In this document: positions 47,021 to 58,102 of the stretch, piece by piece
Numbering within the stretch: the first letter of the stretch is position 1
How the letters are laid out: every line of letters starts with the position of its first letter
DNA from: Eustoma russellianum
Taxonomy: Eukaryota > Streptophyta > Magnoliopsida > Gentianales > Gentianaceae
DNA length: 64,000 nucleotides
Direction of reading: 5' to 3'
Assembly (NCBI GenBank): GCA_036186865.1
Contig: AP025047.1
Coordinates: 29,979,333-30,043,332, forward strand
Program-made: the position numbers and the translations under genes
Notes under the pieces: generated by a model
Told to the model about the DNA's origin: nothing
Seen by the model: only the letters and a program-made list of their open reading frames with translations
The model's database searches: none

Positions 47021-47040
47021 TTTGGTGTTAGAAGGAGGGG
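47021..47040 (+). promoter_or_regulatory. Primer binding site, non-Met tRNA
   Basis: TTTGGTGTTAGAAGGAGGGG directly follows the LTR. It resembles the TTTGGCGC-type sites of Tat/Athila elements with C-to-T changes. The exact tRNA was not determined. Confidence 0.55.
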
Positions 47041-47267
47041 CTTTACCTCCATATTCCTTAAAAACTGCCTTTCAAGGGTTTTCTTGGCAATTGTCTTACC
47101 CAACCTTCTTTGGAAGAATGGATAAAAGAGATGGGAAAGGGTGCAAGCGACCTATGACCCCCGGAAGACATCAATGACCTCTTCCACAACAAACGGAACA
47201 GTGTTCCCCGGAGCCAGAAAATTCTTCAACTCCTACTGCTGCCTTCACATATGAGGAGCGTATGCGG

Positions 47268-49348
47268 TGAATGTAAGTACAATAGGCTTTTAGAAGAAAG
47301 AAAGAAAGAAGTGTAGAAAGAAGAGGATGTAGGCGTTTTTGATCCTTTGAACTTGTAAGCTTCTTCTTGTCTTTTGTTTGTTCTCTTCCTTCCTTTTTAA
47401 TATGTTGTAGGCGCCCCCCTAGGTGCTTTTCCCTCTTGAAAATTGTCTTCTAAGTCCTTGGGAGAATGTGTGTCATCATTGTGACATGATCTTGCTTACT
47501 TGGCACCTTCTCATTGGATGATCATTAAGCTCTTGCTTACTTGACACTCATTGATTGGTTGAATGTTGTCATCATTTGATGACTAGGAAAATCTGAGAAT
47601 AATACTTAAAACATGTGCCAAAATCATCATAAAACCATTACCATAACTTCCAAGATCATCACATAAATTTAGCAAGACAATTTTCTCCAAACAAGGATGC
47701 AAAAATCGGCCATACCATGCTGAAATTTCAGCATGTGTCACATTTACATTTCATTCAAAATATTGCCTATTTTGTATTGATTTAATCCAAGAAAACAAAG
47801 GATAATTCAATCACCATTTAGTATGTATTATTCTCATCTTTTATGGAATAAAAATTAGACAATAATGTGGCCTAAAATTCGGCCATGTACACTTCTACAC
47901 ATGCTGAAATTTTCAGCATGTGTGATATTCAAATATATCACCACTTTAATTCCATAACTTATTCAAAATGCTTCCAAATTATCTTCCAATTAATCCACCT
48001 TAATCAAGAAGTAAAATATCCCTCATAATGATGCTGAAAACGTGCATACATTAGAACACATGCTGAATTTTCAGCATGTGTCACAATTGTGACAAAAATT
48101 TGAAATGTTACCTTTTGTAGTTCCTTTCTTTAAGTGACCAACATTGTATGATTGATTCTTGACCAATCAATATGCCAACAAGGCTCCAAATATGCTCCAT
48201 CTCAGCTGTAGGTGGCGTGTATACATGTATATGCATGTGCTGAATTTTATTTTTGCTAACTTTGTAAAATAGTGCACATTTAATAATACACACATGTTAT
48301 ATTCCAATCAGCCCTTAATTTAATTTTCTAGAACACTTTAAGATGTATAACATATGTAAAAAGTGTCTAGATACGTGTCGTATGATGTGCCAAAAATGTT
48401 CCATGCATTGTGTACATAGAAAACCGAATTTTCGATATTTATCCATTACCCGATTTTTCTCTAATTAAATTCCAAATTTATGCACATGTTATATATATTA
48501 TGTTACACATAATATATATAATATATACTTTAAATCTCAGCACTTGGCTGGTCTAAAGTGGCGCCATTAACATGTGACAAAATTAAAATTGGAATCTTCA
48601 CATTTTGGCCTTAATGTTGAGTGATTTGTGTGTGCCAACATGGAAAGAATTTTTGGCTGAAAATATCGAAATTTTTTAACATTTTTAAATTATAGGGGCT
48701 GGCCATTTATGGCAAGTACGTGACACATTGGCGAAGTTTCGGTATTCGCCCGATACGACAATTTTCGGTTTATAACCTTTTAACATGTCGTATTTAATTT
48801 GTCATCACCATGACTTATATTATATGATATAAGACCTGAATATACTCATAAATATGAGTTAAGTATGATGGTGTGACGTTATCGTACGTACGTAAAATAT
48901 ATAACGTGTCGGTAGTACGTTGGAATACATGTGTATGTGCCTTTTTCAAAAAATCTAAAAATATATGTATATATATGTATGTATGGCGTGTATATTTAAT
49001 AAGGAGAGGAGGAGGAGACTTTCCTTCCTTAGCCTTGTTGCCTTTGTGCCTTTTCCAAATGTAGCTTCCTTTAATGAACTACTTAGTTTAATTAACTAAG
49101 TACTTCGCTTAATGAACTAGTTTAGTTCATTCATGGTGGCACCTGAAAATAGTGTAAACACAACAAATGTTTGCCATGTGATGTAAGCTTTAACGCTTCA
49201 TGGCTCGTTAGCACGGCAACATTATATATGGGCTAAATAAGGCAAGTAATAAGCAATATCATGCACACGTTTGTTTATATCATGCACGTTTTATGTCATT
49301 CATTTAAATCACATATTTTGAAATCACTCAAACCCCTTTTTCTCTACA
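47268..49348 (-). repeat. 3' LTR of the SIRE-type copia, truncated
   Basis: 2081 bp matching 52401-54495 almost base for base. The ~940 bp corresponding to 51462-52400 are missing. It contains three copies of the palindrome CATGCTGAAA(T)TTTCAGCATG near 47717, 47895 and 48057. The adjoining TGATTTTCAAAACGGGGAGAT-like tract (49349-49372, minus strand) is the polypurine tract. Confidence 0.85.
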
Positions 49349-49594
49349 ATCTCCCCGTTTTGATGATTTTCAAAATAACTCATATACATGATTTAAATGC
49401 TATCGCTCCCCCTTCAATCATGCATAAATTTGAAATTTGAATTTCAAATTTCAAATCCGCTCCCCCTTGATTTCTGGAATCAGTATCAATTAGAATCTCT
49501 CTCCCACTTAAATTATGCTTTCTCTCCCCCTTTATTTTGGAAAGTAAATCAAAAGATGCCTGTAAATAAGGAAAGAAAATCAAATCACGTCAAA

Positions 49595-50510
49595 TCAAAT
49601 CGTATCAACTGAAATCATGCCTAATTTAGAACGAAGTGATTCATACGTGGCTTGATTTAAGGCTTTTGTAAAGATATCCGCTACTTGTGCTTCTGTGCGT
49701 ACGTGATCTATGACGATATCACCATTGTTTACGTGATCACGAAGAAAGTGATAGCGTACTTCTATATGCTTAGCCTTAGAGTGTAACACGGGGTTCTTAG
49801 ACAAATTAATGGCACTCATACTATCACAATATATAGGAATTCTATTTACGGTAATTCCAAAGTCCGAGAGTTGTTGTTTTATCCACAACAACTGTGTGCA
49901 ACAAAGGCTAAGTGCCATGTACTCAGCCTCAGTAGTGGACAAAGCAACGGTTGCTTGCTTTTTGGAAAACCATGAAATGAGTGAGTTTCCTAAAAATTGG
50001 CAAGTCCCACTCGTGCTCTTTCTATCTATTTTGCAGCCACCATAATCTGCATCAAGTATAAGCATGTAAGTTAAATTCGGAATCCTTATCGTACCAAATT
50101 CCTAAGGTGGGCGTATGTTTAATATAGCGAAAGATTCTTTTTACCGCATTATAATGAGACACCTTAGGTTGACTTTGAAAACGTGCACACATACATACAC
50201 TGAACATGATATCAGGCCTACTAGCAGTTAAATATAGCAAAGAACCAATCATAGATCTATATAAGCCATTATCAAAGTCTTTACTATGTTCATCTTTGTC
50301 CAATTTAGTAGTGACACTCATAGGGGTGGGGGATGATTTCAAATTTTCAAAATTGAACTTTTTAATCATGTCATTGACATATTTTGCTTGACTTATATGA
50401 ATCCCTTTATTCGTTTGCTTAATCATCAAGCCAAGAAAATAGTTAAGTTCGCCAACCATAGACATTTCAAATTCGGATTTCATGCATTTCATATAACATG
50501 CGTTCGTAAG
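49595..50510 (-). pseudogene. Copia RT C-terminus and RNase H, frameshifted
   Basis: Two overlapping frames (50492-50052 and 50065-49595). The first gives KSEFEMSMVGELNYFLGLMIKQ, MIGSLLYLTASRPDIMFSVCMCARFQ and YNAVKRIFRYIK, the end of a copia RT. The second gives DADYGGCKIDRKSTSG, STTEAEYMAL, IYCDSMSAINLSKNP and HIEVRYHFLRDHV, a copia RNase H. A one-base shift near 50060 separates them. The catalytic YVDD region is missing. It directly follows the end of gag, marking an internal deletion near 50500. Confidence 0.88.
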
Positions 50511-50520
50511 GGTTATTTAT

Positions 50521-51405
50521 TCAACCCTTTGAAAATGTTCCTTTTGGTACCCAAATTTGGGTGACCTTTCTAGGTCTTCCAAAAGGTGAGAAAGGTGATG
50601 AGAATGCAATATAATATATGTTAGTGACAAATGCGTTTGGCCTTTGGCCAAGAATCCCATCATGCATGTAGTATGGTTTCTGTTTTTGATAAGCATTTTG
50701 GTTTGCACGCACGGGACGTGATCTAGATGCATTTTTGTGATATGAGTGTCGCGTACGCATCACTTGTTTCTTCTCATATCTATATGGCACATAATTATAT
50801 TTTGCATGATGTGAAGAAGAAACACGTTGAGATGTCATAAGAAAAGGTCTATGCGTCTTCTTAGATGCCACATATGTCTTTGATGCATCTATTTTCTTAG
50901 ATGGAATGAATTTGGTTGGTTTATTTAGTGACTTACTTTTCTCAACGTATCCTAGTCCGGTTTTGTCACTATCATTCTTTTGTGAAGAAATGATGTGATC
51001 TAGCATGTTTGTTCCTGTGTCAAATTGTTTAACCTTTTTCTCTACATCCGCATTCCTTGATTTCAAGTTTGAAATCTCGAATTTCAATTTAGTGTTCTCG
51101 GATGTCAATGATGAAATTCCAGAATTTAATGAATTTATAATCCACGACGACTCTTCTTTTGAATCGTTTAATTGAGACACAAGATCTTTGTTAGAAGATT
51201 CTAACAATTTCTTGTCTTCAATTAACCGTTTCTTTTGTTTTGCAAGAGTTCTAGCAAACTTATGTAATTCAAGATATTCAACATATAAATCATCATAAGA
51301 TAGTTCAGAATCCGAGTCAGAATCAGAATTTACCTCATTTTCAAATAGCGGAGACATTTGGCTTGACATATCTTTTTCCTCGGTTTCATGGCTAGTGGCT
51401 GCCAT
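50521..51405 (-). pseudogene. Gag C-terminal region of the SIRE-type copia
   Basis: A 294-codon frame: acidic Ser/Asp-rich N-terminus (NEVNSDSDSDSELSYDD), a coiled coil over about residues 45-130 (LARTLAKQ.., LESSNKDLVSQLN, LKFEISNLKSRNADVEKKV), a basic Lys/His/Arg-rich stretch, and the terminal QIWVPKG motif that lies at the gag-protease border in SIRE-type elements. The frame is open, but no zinc knuckle is seen and the protein ends where protease should start. It is a deletion product rather than a working gag. Confidence 0.75.
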
Positions 51406-51447
51406 CTCACACAGATTGTTGGATCTTCTTGTTGTGAGTGTTCCTGC

Positions 51448-51460
51448 GCTCTAATACCAA
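51448..51460 (-). promoter_or_regulatory. Primer binding site of the SIRE-type copia, mutated
   Basis: GCTCTAATACCAA on the plus strand is the reverse complement of a tRNA-Met-type site with one change. It sits next to the LTR end at 51462. Confidence 0.8.
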
Positions 51461-51461
51461 T

Positions 51462-54400
51462 TGTAGGATCTGCAAGGCACCACTAGAAGGGCGGGGGGTT
51501 GAATAGTGGGTGCGGAAAATGTGGTTTTTAAAATATTTTAAACCAAAAACCCAACTTCTGAAACAGTTTCTGTTTTCAGGACCAGTTTTAAAACATTTTG
51601 AAAACTAGATTGTAGGCCTTCAAAAATTCTGAAATTTGGAGAGAACTTAGCCTAAGATGTTATGAGTATCTCCTAAAAATTTCAGATTCAAATTCAACCT
51701 CTAACCCCTTGAAAATTCGTTGGTGGTCAGATTGCGCTGCCAGAAACGGTAGACTGATTTGAAAAATTTATTCCTATTTGTGTATGACTCCAAATGTTCT
51801 GAAAATTTAAAGACTAACCCCTTATAAGTTTTATTTAAATGAGTTGAAACAGTTTTGAAAAATGCTTTTGGGAAGTTAGTCAAATACGATCAAAATCTCA
51901 ACCTTTGCAAGCCTGAAAATCAGACTGCACTAGTCTCAGAACTTTGGACGTTTGGGTGACTTATACTTGTCCAAAAGGGTTGAAACTTATGCCGAACGAA
52001 CCTTCAAACGTGTGACTATGTTTCCTGAAATGTTCGTGATTTTTGAAATTCGTTTACTATTTTTACAGACGTGATTAAAAACAATAAACAGTGCAGAAAC
52101 CAAATGTAAATGCTGAAAGTAAATGACACCGAGAATTTTATACTGGTTCGGTTATAAACAACCTACTCCAGTCTTCAAGGAACACCTTTCTTGGTTCACA
52201 CTAGTCACACACACGTAATACACATTACCACAGGGTTGATGGAGTTACACACCAACTCCAACCCTTTACAAACCTTGTACGAAGAATACAATTCGCACGA
52301 ACACCACCACCTAGCAAGAATGAAGATTGATCACACCTTGATCAATCTTTTACAAAGATATAGAATATGTGGTGGTCTAAGATAAGCCTATTCAAGAATA
52401 TGAATGTAAGTACAATGGGCTTTTAGAAGAAAGAAAGAAAGAAGTGTAGAAAGAAGAGGATGTAGGCGTTTTTGATCCTTTGAACTTGTAAGCTTCTTCT
52501 TGTCTTTTGTTTGTTCTCTTCCTTCCTTTTTAACATGTTGTAGCCGCCCCCCTAGGTGCTTTCCCCTCTTGAAAATTGTCTTCTAAGTCCTTGGGAGAAT
52601 ATGTGTCATCATTGTGACATGATCTTGCTTACTTGGCACCTTCTCATTGGATGATCATTAAGCTCTTGCTTACTTGGCACTCATTGATTGGTTGAATGTT
52701 GTCATCATTTGATGACTAGGAAAATCTGAGAATAACACTTAAACATGTGCCAAAATCATCATAAAACCATTGCCATAACTTCCAAGATCATCACATAAAT
52801 TTAGCAAGACAATTTTCTCCAAACAAGGATGCAAAAATCGGCCATACCATGCTGAAATTTCAGCATGTGTCACATTTACATTTCATTCAAAATATTGCCT
52901 ATTTTGTATTGATTTAATCCAAGAAAACAAAGGATAATTCAATCACCATTTAGTATGCATTATTCTCATCTTTTATGGAATAAAAATTAGACAATAATGT
53001 GGCCTAAAATTCGGCCATGTACACTTCTACACATGCTGAAATTTTCAGCATGTGTGATATTCAAATATATCACCACTTTAATTCCATAACTTATTCAAAA
53101 TGCTTCCAAATTATCTTCCAATTAATCCACCTTAATCAAGAAGTAAAATCTCCCTCATAATGATGTTGAAAACGTGCACACATTAGCACACATGCTGAAT
53201 TTTCAGCATGTGTCACAATTGTGACAAAAATTTGAAATGTTACTTTTTGTAGTTCCTTTCTTTAAGTCACCAACATTGTATGATTGATTCTTGACCAATC
53301 AATATGCCAACAAGGCTCCACATATGCTCCATCTCAGCTGTAGGTGACGTGTATGCATGTATATGCATGTGCTGAATTTTGTTTTTGCTAACTTTGTAAA
53401 ATAGTGCACATTTAATAATACACACATGTTATATTTTAATCAGCCCTTAATTTAATTTTCTAGAACACTTTAAGATGTATGACATATGTAAAAATTATCT
53501 AGATACGTGTCGTATGATGTGCCAAAAATGTTCCATGCATTGTGTACGTAGAAAACCGAATTTTCGACATTTATCGATTACCCGATTTTTCTCTAATTAA
53601 ATTCCAACTTTGTGCACATATTATATATATTATGTTAAACAATATATATATAATATATACTTTAAATCTCAGCACTTGGCTGGTCTAAAGTGGCGCCATT
53701 AACATGTGACAAAATTAAAATTGGAATCTTCACATTTTGGCCTTAATGTGGAGTGATTTGTGTGTGCCAACATGGAAAGAATTTTTGGCTGAAAATATCA
53801 CCCTAGGCACGAAATTGTTTAACATTTTTAAAGTATAGGGGCTGGCCATTTATTTATGGCAGGTACGTGACACATTGGCGAAGTTTCGGTATTCGCCCGA
53901 TACAACAATTTTTGGTTTAGAACCTTTTAACGTGTCGTATTTAATTTGTCATCACCATGAATTATATCATATGATATAAGACCTGAATATACTCATAAAT
54001 ATGAGTTAAGTATGATGGTGTGACGTTATCGTACGTACGTAAAATATATAACGTGTCGGTAGTACGTTGGAATACATGTGTATGTGCCTTTTTCAAAAAA
54101 TCTGAAAATATATGTATATATATGTATGTATGGCGTGTATATTTAGTAAGGAGAGGAGGAGGAGACTTTCCTTCCTTAGCCTTGTTGCCTTTATGCTTTT
54201 TTCAAATGTAGCTTCCTTTAATGAACTACTTAGTTTAATTAACTAAGTACTTCACTTAATGAACTAGTTTAGTTCATTCATGGTGGCACCTGAAAATAGT
54301 GTAAACACAACAAATGTTTGCCATGTGATGTAAGATTTAACGCTTCATGGCTCGTTAGCACGGCAACATTATATATGAGCTAAATAAGGCAAGTAATAAG

Positions 54401-54495
54401 CAATATAATGCACACGTTTGTTTATATCATGAACGTTTTATGTCATTCATTTAAATCACATATTTTGAAATCACTCAAACCCCTTTTTCTCTACA
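51462..54495 (-). repeat. 5' LTR of the SIRE-type copia
   Basis: 3034 bp, TGTAGGATCTG..TTCTCTACA on the plus strand. 52401-54495 repeats 47268-49348. The left ~300 bp share the TTGAATAGTGG and ATACTGGTTCGG landmarks with the two solo LTRs. It again carries three CATGCTGAAA..TTTCAGCATG palindromes (52849, 53033, 53190) and an ACTTAGTTTAATTAACTAAGT palindrome near 54230. Confidence 0.85.
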
Positions 54496-55157
54496 GTCCA
54501 TACGTTATGTGACTCAAAATCCTAATGTTTTCCAAGCTGTGGTGAAAGGATGAATGGAAAAGCTTCCGCGACGGGACCCAGCGGGTTCTGTCCCAGTAAT
54601 TCTCCCCTGCAAAAGGAATTTCTATATTCTCCAACTCGATCAGAATATCATACTGGCCCTCAGAGTGGATTCATGATTGAGGCTAGACGCTCAGAAAAAA
54701 GGTCTAGTCATCAGCAGAAAGGCAGAGCTCTGCTGCAAGAGAGGCGCTCTATCAAGATTCGGTTGGGAGACCGAGGAAAAGAAAGAAATTCTCTGCTAGC
54801 TTCAAAGATCTATATTCTCTCCTACATGAGGAAGAAAAGTCTAGCAAGAGATCCTTAGCCCCTGACAGGGCCTATCCACAAGAGGAATCATCAAATGTAC
54901 TGCCTTTATCATCATGATATTGGGAATGATACAGAGGACTGCAGACAGCTCGCCCAAGAGATTGGGCGTCTGATCGAACTCGGCCACCTACAACGGTTCT
55001 ACAATCCAAGGTTGAGACTACACAATAGGCTGGTCTTTGGCCAACCTCCTCAGGATGAAAGTTGCCGACTTGGACATCAGCACAGGTCGCCAAGAGACGA
55101 AGATTCAGATTTGGATGGGCAGAGATTGCGGGTTTCCGAAAGTATACGGCTAACCTA
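54496..55157 (+). pseudogene. Tat-type gag C-terminal remnant
   Basis: The frame near 54895 reads YCLYHHDIGNDTEDCRQLAQEIGRLIELGHLQRFYN. This is the C/H-rich gag C-terminal motif (YC-(F/Y)H---GH-TEDC--L---IE-LI--G-L--F) of Tat-type Ty3/gypsy elements. The part before it (54550-54858) is basic and Ser/Arg-rich and ends in a stop. The N-terminal gag is missing, removed around the SIRE-type insertion. Confidence 0.75.
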
Positions 55158-56040
55158 AAAGCATAAGCCCACGAAAGAATTATGTTACACCTTTCTTGTA
55201 CCCAAAATCCTCATGTACATATATGTGCTTTAAATACATTGATGTTCAATGTTTATTACAAATTTGCTATTTGCAAAAGAATTGTCCATATATTAAGCCG
55301 TGCTTTTTATCGACAAAGGGGGCAAGTTCCCATTATCTTAATCAAGTTCTTCAAACAACTCAACCCTGCACATTTCTATTCGGTGATAAGTTAATCCAGA
55401 TCATGGACTACGAAGAATTATACCAAGTTGTTCTGCACAGATATCTGGTCCAGATCAGTTCGGCCTCATGATATTGGTGCATCAACCATCATACTAGGGT
55501 CAGCTTGGCCTGACACACTCTGATATTTGGCCTGGGTTGGGGCATAATTATTACTCCTTCACCTTATCGTTCATACTGAGGGATTCATCTAGGTTTAAGA
55601 AAAGTTATGTGCCTACCTGATGTTCACTTTATGAGTTGTAACAGAATTGGAGCCTGACAGGATTCGCGCTTAGCCGATCTCTGCCTTATGGCTCATAAAG
55701 GGACTCGGGTCACAAGCTTTTCCACCTCGATGACTTCTTTCTTATGGTTCATCAGATCAAGGAAATGATATAGTATCATTCCAACCACGGAAAAGGTTCT
55801 CCTCGGCCTTAAGGCTTATCAGGAGTCCACTCCGGTGTGCACGTCCACCCTACGGTGGGCCTTGGTCTTAAAGCTTGTCAAGGGTTTACCTTAGTTCTCT
55901 CCAGGCCTCAGCCTTATGGCTTGACAAGGCTTCATCTCGGACAAAATGTCCTCATATGTTGGGGGCTCAACTATTTGCTATCTGCATAACGATCTTGAAG
56001 GAACCCAAAGTGTGACAAGTCTCACACCTTGGTTCAATAA
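55158..56040 (+). other. Non-coding interior of the Tat-type element
   Basis: No protein recognised. The repeated words CTCGGCC, GCTTATCA and GGCTTGACAAGG suggest a decayed repetitive untranslated region. Confidence 0.5.
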
Positions 56041-56606
56041 AATGACTCATCAGTCAACGCTTGGAAGAATCCAAGAAATTTTCGGCAGAGCAGATCCTGG
56101 AGTCCAGATTGGCTCTACGAAAGTTCAGTTTAAAAATTGCTGAACAGAATCATCTCGGCCACTACAGGGGAAACCTGGGCCATCTAATATAGGGCAGACC
56201 CTAGAGTCCAGATCGGTCCTATGAGAGTAAATGACTCATCAGTCAACGCTTGGAAGAATCCAAGAGATGTTCGGCAGAGCAGATCTGGAGTCCAGATTGG
56301 CTCTGCGAAAGTTTAGTTTAAAAAATTGCTGAACAGAATCATCTCGGCCACTACAGGAGAAACCTGGCCATATAATATAGGGCAGACCCTAGAGTCCAGA
56401 TCGGTCCTATGAGAGTAAATGACTCATCAGTCAACGCTTGAAAGAATCCAAGAAATGTTTGGTAGAGTAGATCCTGGAGTCCAGATTGGCTGTGCAAAAG
56501 TTCAATTTAAAAAAATTGCTGAACAGAATCATCTCGGTCGCAACAAGGGAAACCTGGGCCGGTACAAGGCAGATCCTGGAGTCCAGATTGGTCTTACAAA
56601 AGTTGG
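56041..56606 (+). repeat. Three tandem copies of a ~188-bp unit
   Basis: AATGACTCATCAGTCAACGC begins at 56041, 56230 and 56418 (periods 189 and 188). Each unit contains two related halves built on CCTGGAGTCCAGATTGG and CCTAGAGTCCAGATCGG, so the basic period is about half of that. Confidence 0.88.
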
Positions 56607-57009
56607 ATAAACAAGCAACGTATAATTTTATCTCGGTTGCAACAAAGGATGTCTCAGCCAAAAGGCCTCAACCTAGGCCTGATTAAAGACTGACACCTAG
56701 TTCTAAAAAAGAAAGGAGTTGTTGCCTATATCCTTAGTCAAAAGACAAAGACAAACATGTTCATTGATATCCTTGGCAGAGCTAAGGTCAATTACATGCA
56801 AAAATCTGGAGAAACGGATTGCTGAATAGCCAAACAAGGAAGGATACCATTATCAACTTTATGACAGTGGCAAACTTAGAACTATCCTAAGTGATTGTTT
56901 CAGAGCATCACAAAGAATGATCTCAGCTAAAGCAGATCAAGTCTATTAGCTTGGACAAATTTTATTCTTAACCAATTCTTGGCTCAGCTCGGCAGAATAA
57001 CAGCTCGGG

Positions 57010-58102
57010 TTAAATTTCTGAGCAAACATCTATGGCCTTTGTATAGCCAACCTCCATAGTCGAGCTCTGTAGCAGTATCATGTTCTCTTCGAATAGTTGA
57101 GATCTCCTGAAATCAGCAACTACTCTAGCCTCAGCCTCGGCTAATTGTTGACACAGTTGAGCCAACTGATCTTCAAAAGTATTTCTCTACTGCAACAGCT
57201 CAGCTTTGTCCTTCTTCAGGGACTCATTCTCAGCCAAAGATTGGGTGGAAGCCAACTCCAGGTTGGCCATTTTGTGTTCCAACTCATCCACATTGGAGTT
57301 GGAAGTGGCCAACCTCATCTTTGCCTCCTCCGCCCTTTGTTGGAAGTTGGAGACCTTGGCTTGCAGAGTGTCGATTCGTTGAATCAGTCCAGCTCTCTGC
57401 TGATTAGCTTTATCAAGCTCCCTGGACTTAGCTTGGAAAGCTTCGTGGAATCTTTCTCCTCGAGCCAAGACCTCCAACTCTTGGGCTCGGACCTGCCAGG
57501 GTAACAGAGTGAGAAAAAGAGTAAGTGTTAAACTAAATGAACACTTAGAAAAAATTTTGATGCACTTACCAAAGCAATGTTGGAATGGAGGACCTCCTTC
57601 AAGTTCTCTCAGGAAGCTGCTTCAAACTTCTGCTGATCCCGGGGTAGAACCGTCACTTTATTCAGCTTTCTGGCTGTGACCGGGTCCACAGTAGAATCAT
57701 TTTCTGAAAACTCAATAAGAATTGGGTCTGACGTCTCAGCCGGCTGAGGCAGGACTTCCTCAGCTGGCTCAGGTGGAGTCACTTCTAAGGGCTGAGAAGG
57801 GCCTGCATCTCGGCCATTGGATGAGCCTTCGCCCCGGTGCCTCTTTCTTCAGCGAAGGCTCGAGCCTTCACCAACTTCTACCATTGCTTCAGGTTCAGCC
57901 GAGACCTGAGTTTGAGAGGTCTCAGCCTTATCATCTTGAATTTCCATAGTCGGCAGAGCTGAAGAAAACACATCAAAAGAGTTAGAATTCGATCTAAACT
58001 TTGAGAAACATTTGAATTGAAGAAATCTCAATCACCTGGCTGGGGCTCTTCTTGTATGGGCTCGGCCACAAGAACAGTTGGGGGAAAGGCTGAGGCAGAG
58101 GC
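57010..58102 (-). pseudogene. Antisense gene of the Tat-type element, 3' half (coiled coil)
   Basis: Minus-strand exons 58102-58036, 57958-57570 and 57492-57010, joined by two 77-bp GT-AG introns (57959-58035 and 57493-57569; donors GTGATT and GTAAGT, acceptors TTCTTCAG and CTGGCAG), with frame kept at both joins. The protein has an acidic Pro/Ser/Glu-rich linker (MEIQDDKAETSQTQ.., PPEPAEEVLPQPAETS), then a long coiled coil (VRAQELEVLARGERFHEAFQ.., VSNFQQRAEEAKMRL) to a TAA at 57010. Two TGA and one TAG codons interrupt it, each explicable by a single C-to-T or G-to-A change. The coiled-coil tail agrees with the usual build of antisense proteins of Tat elements. Confidence 0.7.
57146..57168. 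other. Plus-strand open frame here is an antisense shadow
   Basis: The 119-codon plus-strand frame over 57145-57504 is the complement of the coiled coil. Its Leu/Gln/Ser composition follows from that and it has no motif of its own. Confidence 0.6.

Larger units (their letters stand above)
47268..54495 (-). mobile_element. SIRE-type copia deletion derivative
   Basis: Runs right to left: 5' LTR 51462-54495, primer site, gag, fused RT/RNase H end, polypurine tract, 3' LTR truncated at 47268. Only ~2.1 kb of interior remain. Protease, integrase and most of RT are gone. No target duplication is visible, consistent with a deletion that removed the outer end of the left LTR together with flanking Tat sequence. 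Confidence 0.85.

Noticed and set aside
47268..54495. Segmental duplication of host DNA
   Set aside because: The 2.1-kb repeat pair is explained by LTRs: it borders a polypurine tract on one side, and the full-length copy ends at a primer site.
57145..57504. Leu/Gln/Ser-rich plus-strand frame
   Set aside because: Antisense shadow of the coiled-coil gene, which is supported by splice sites and domain order.
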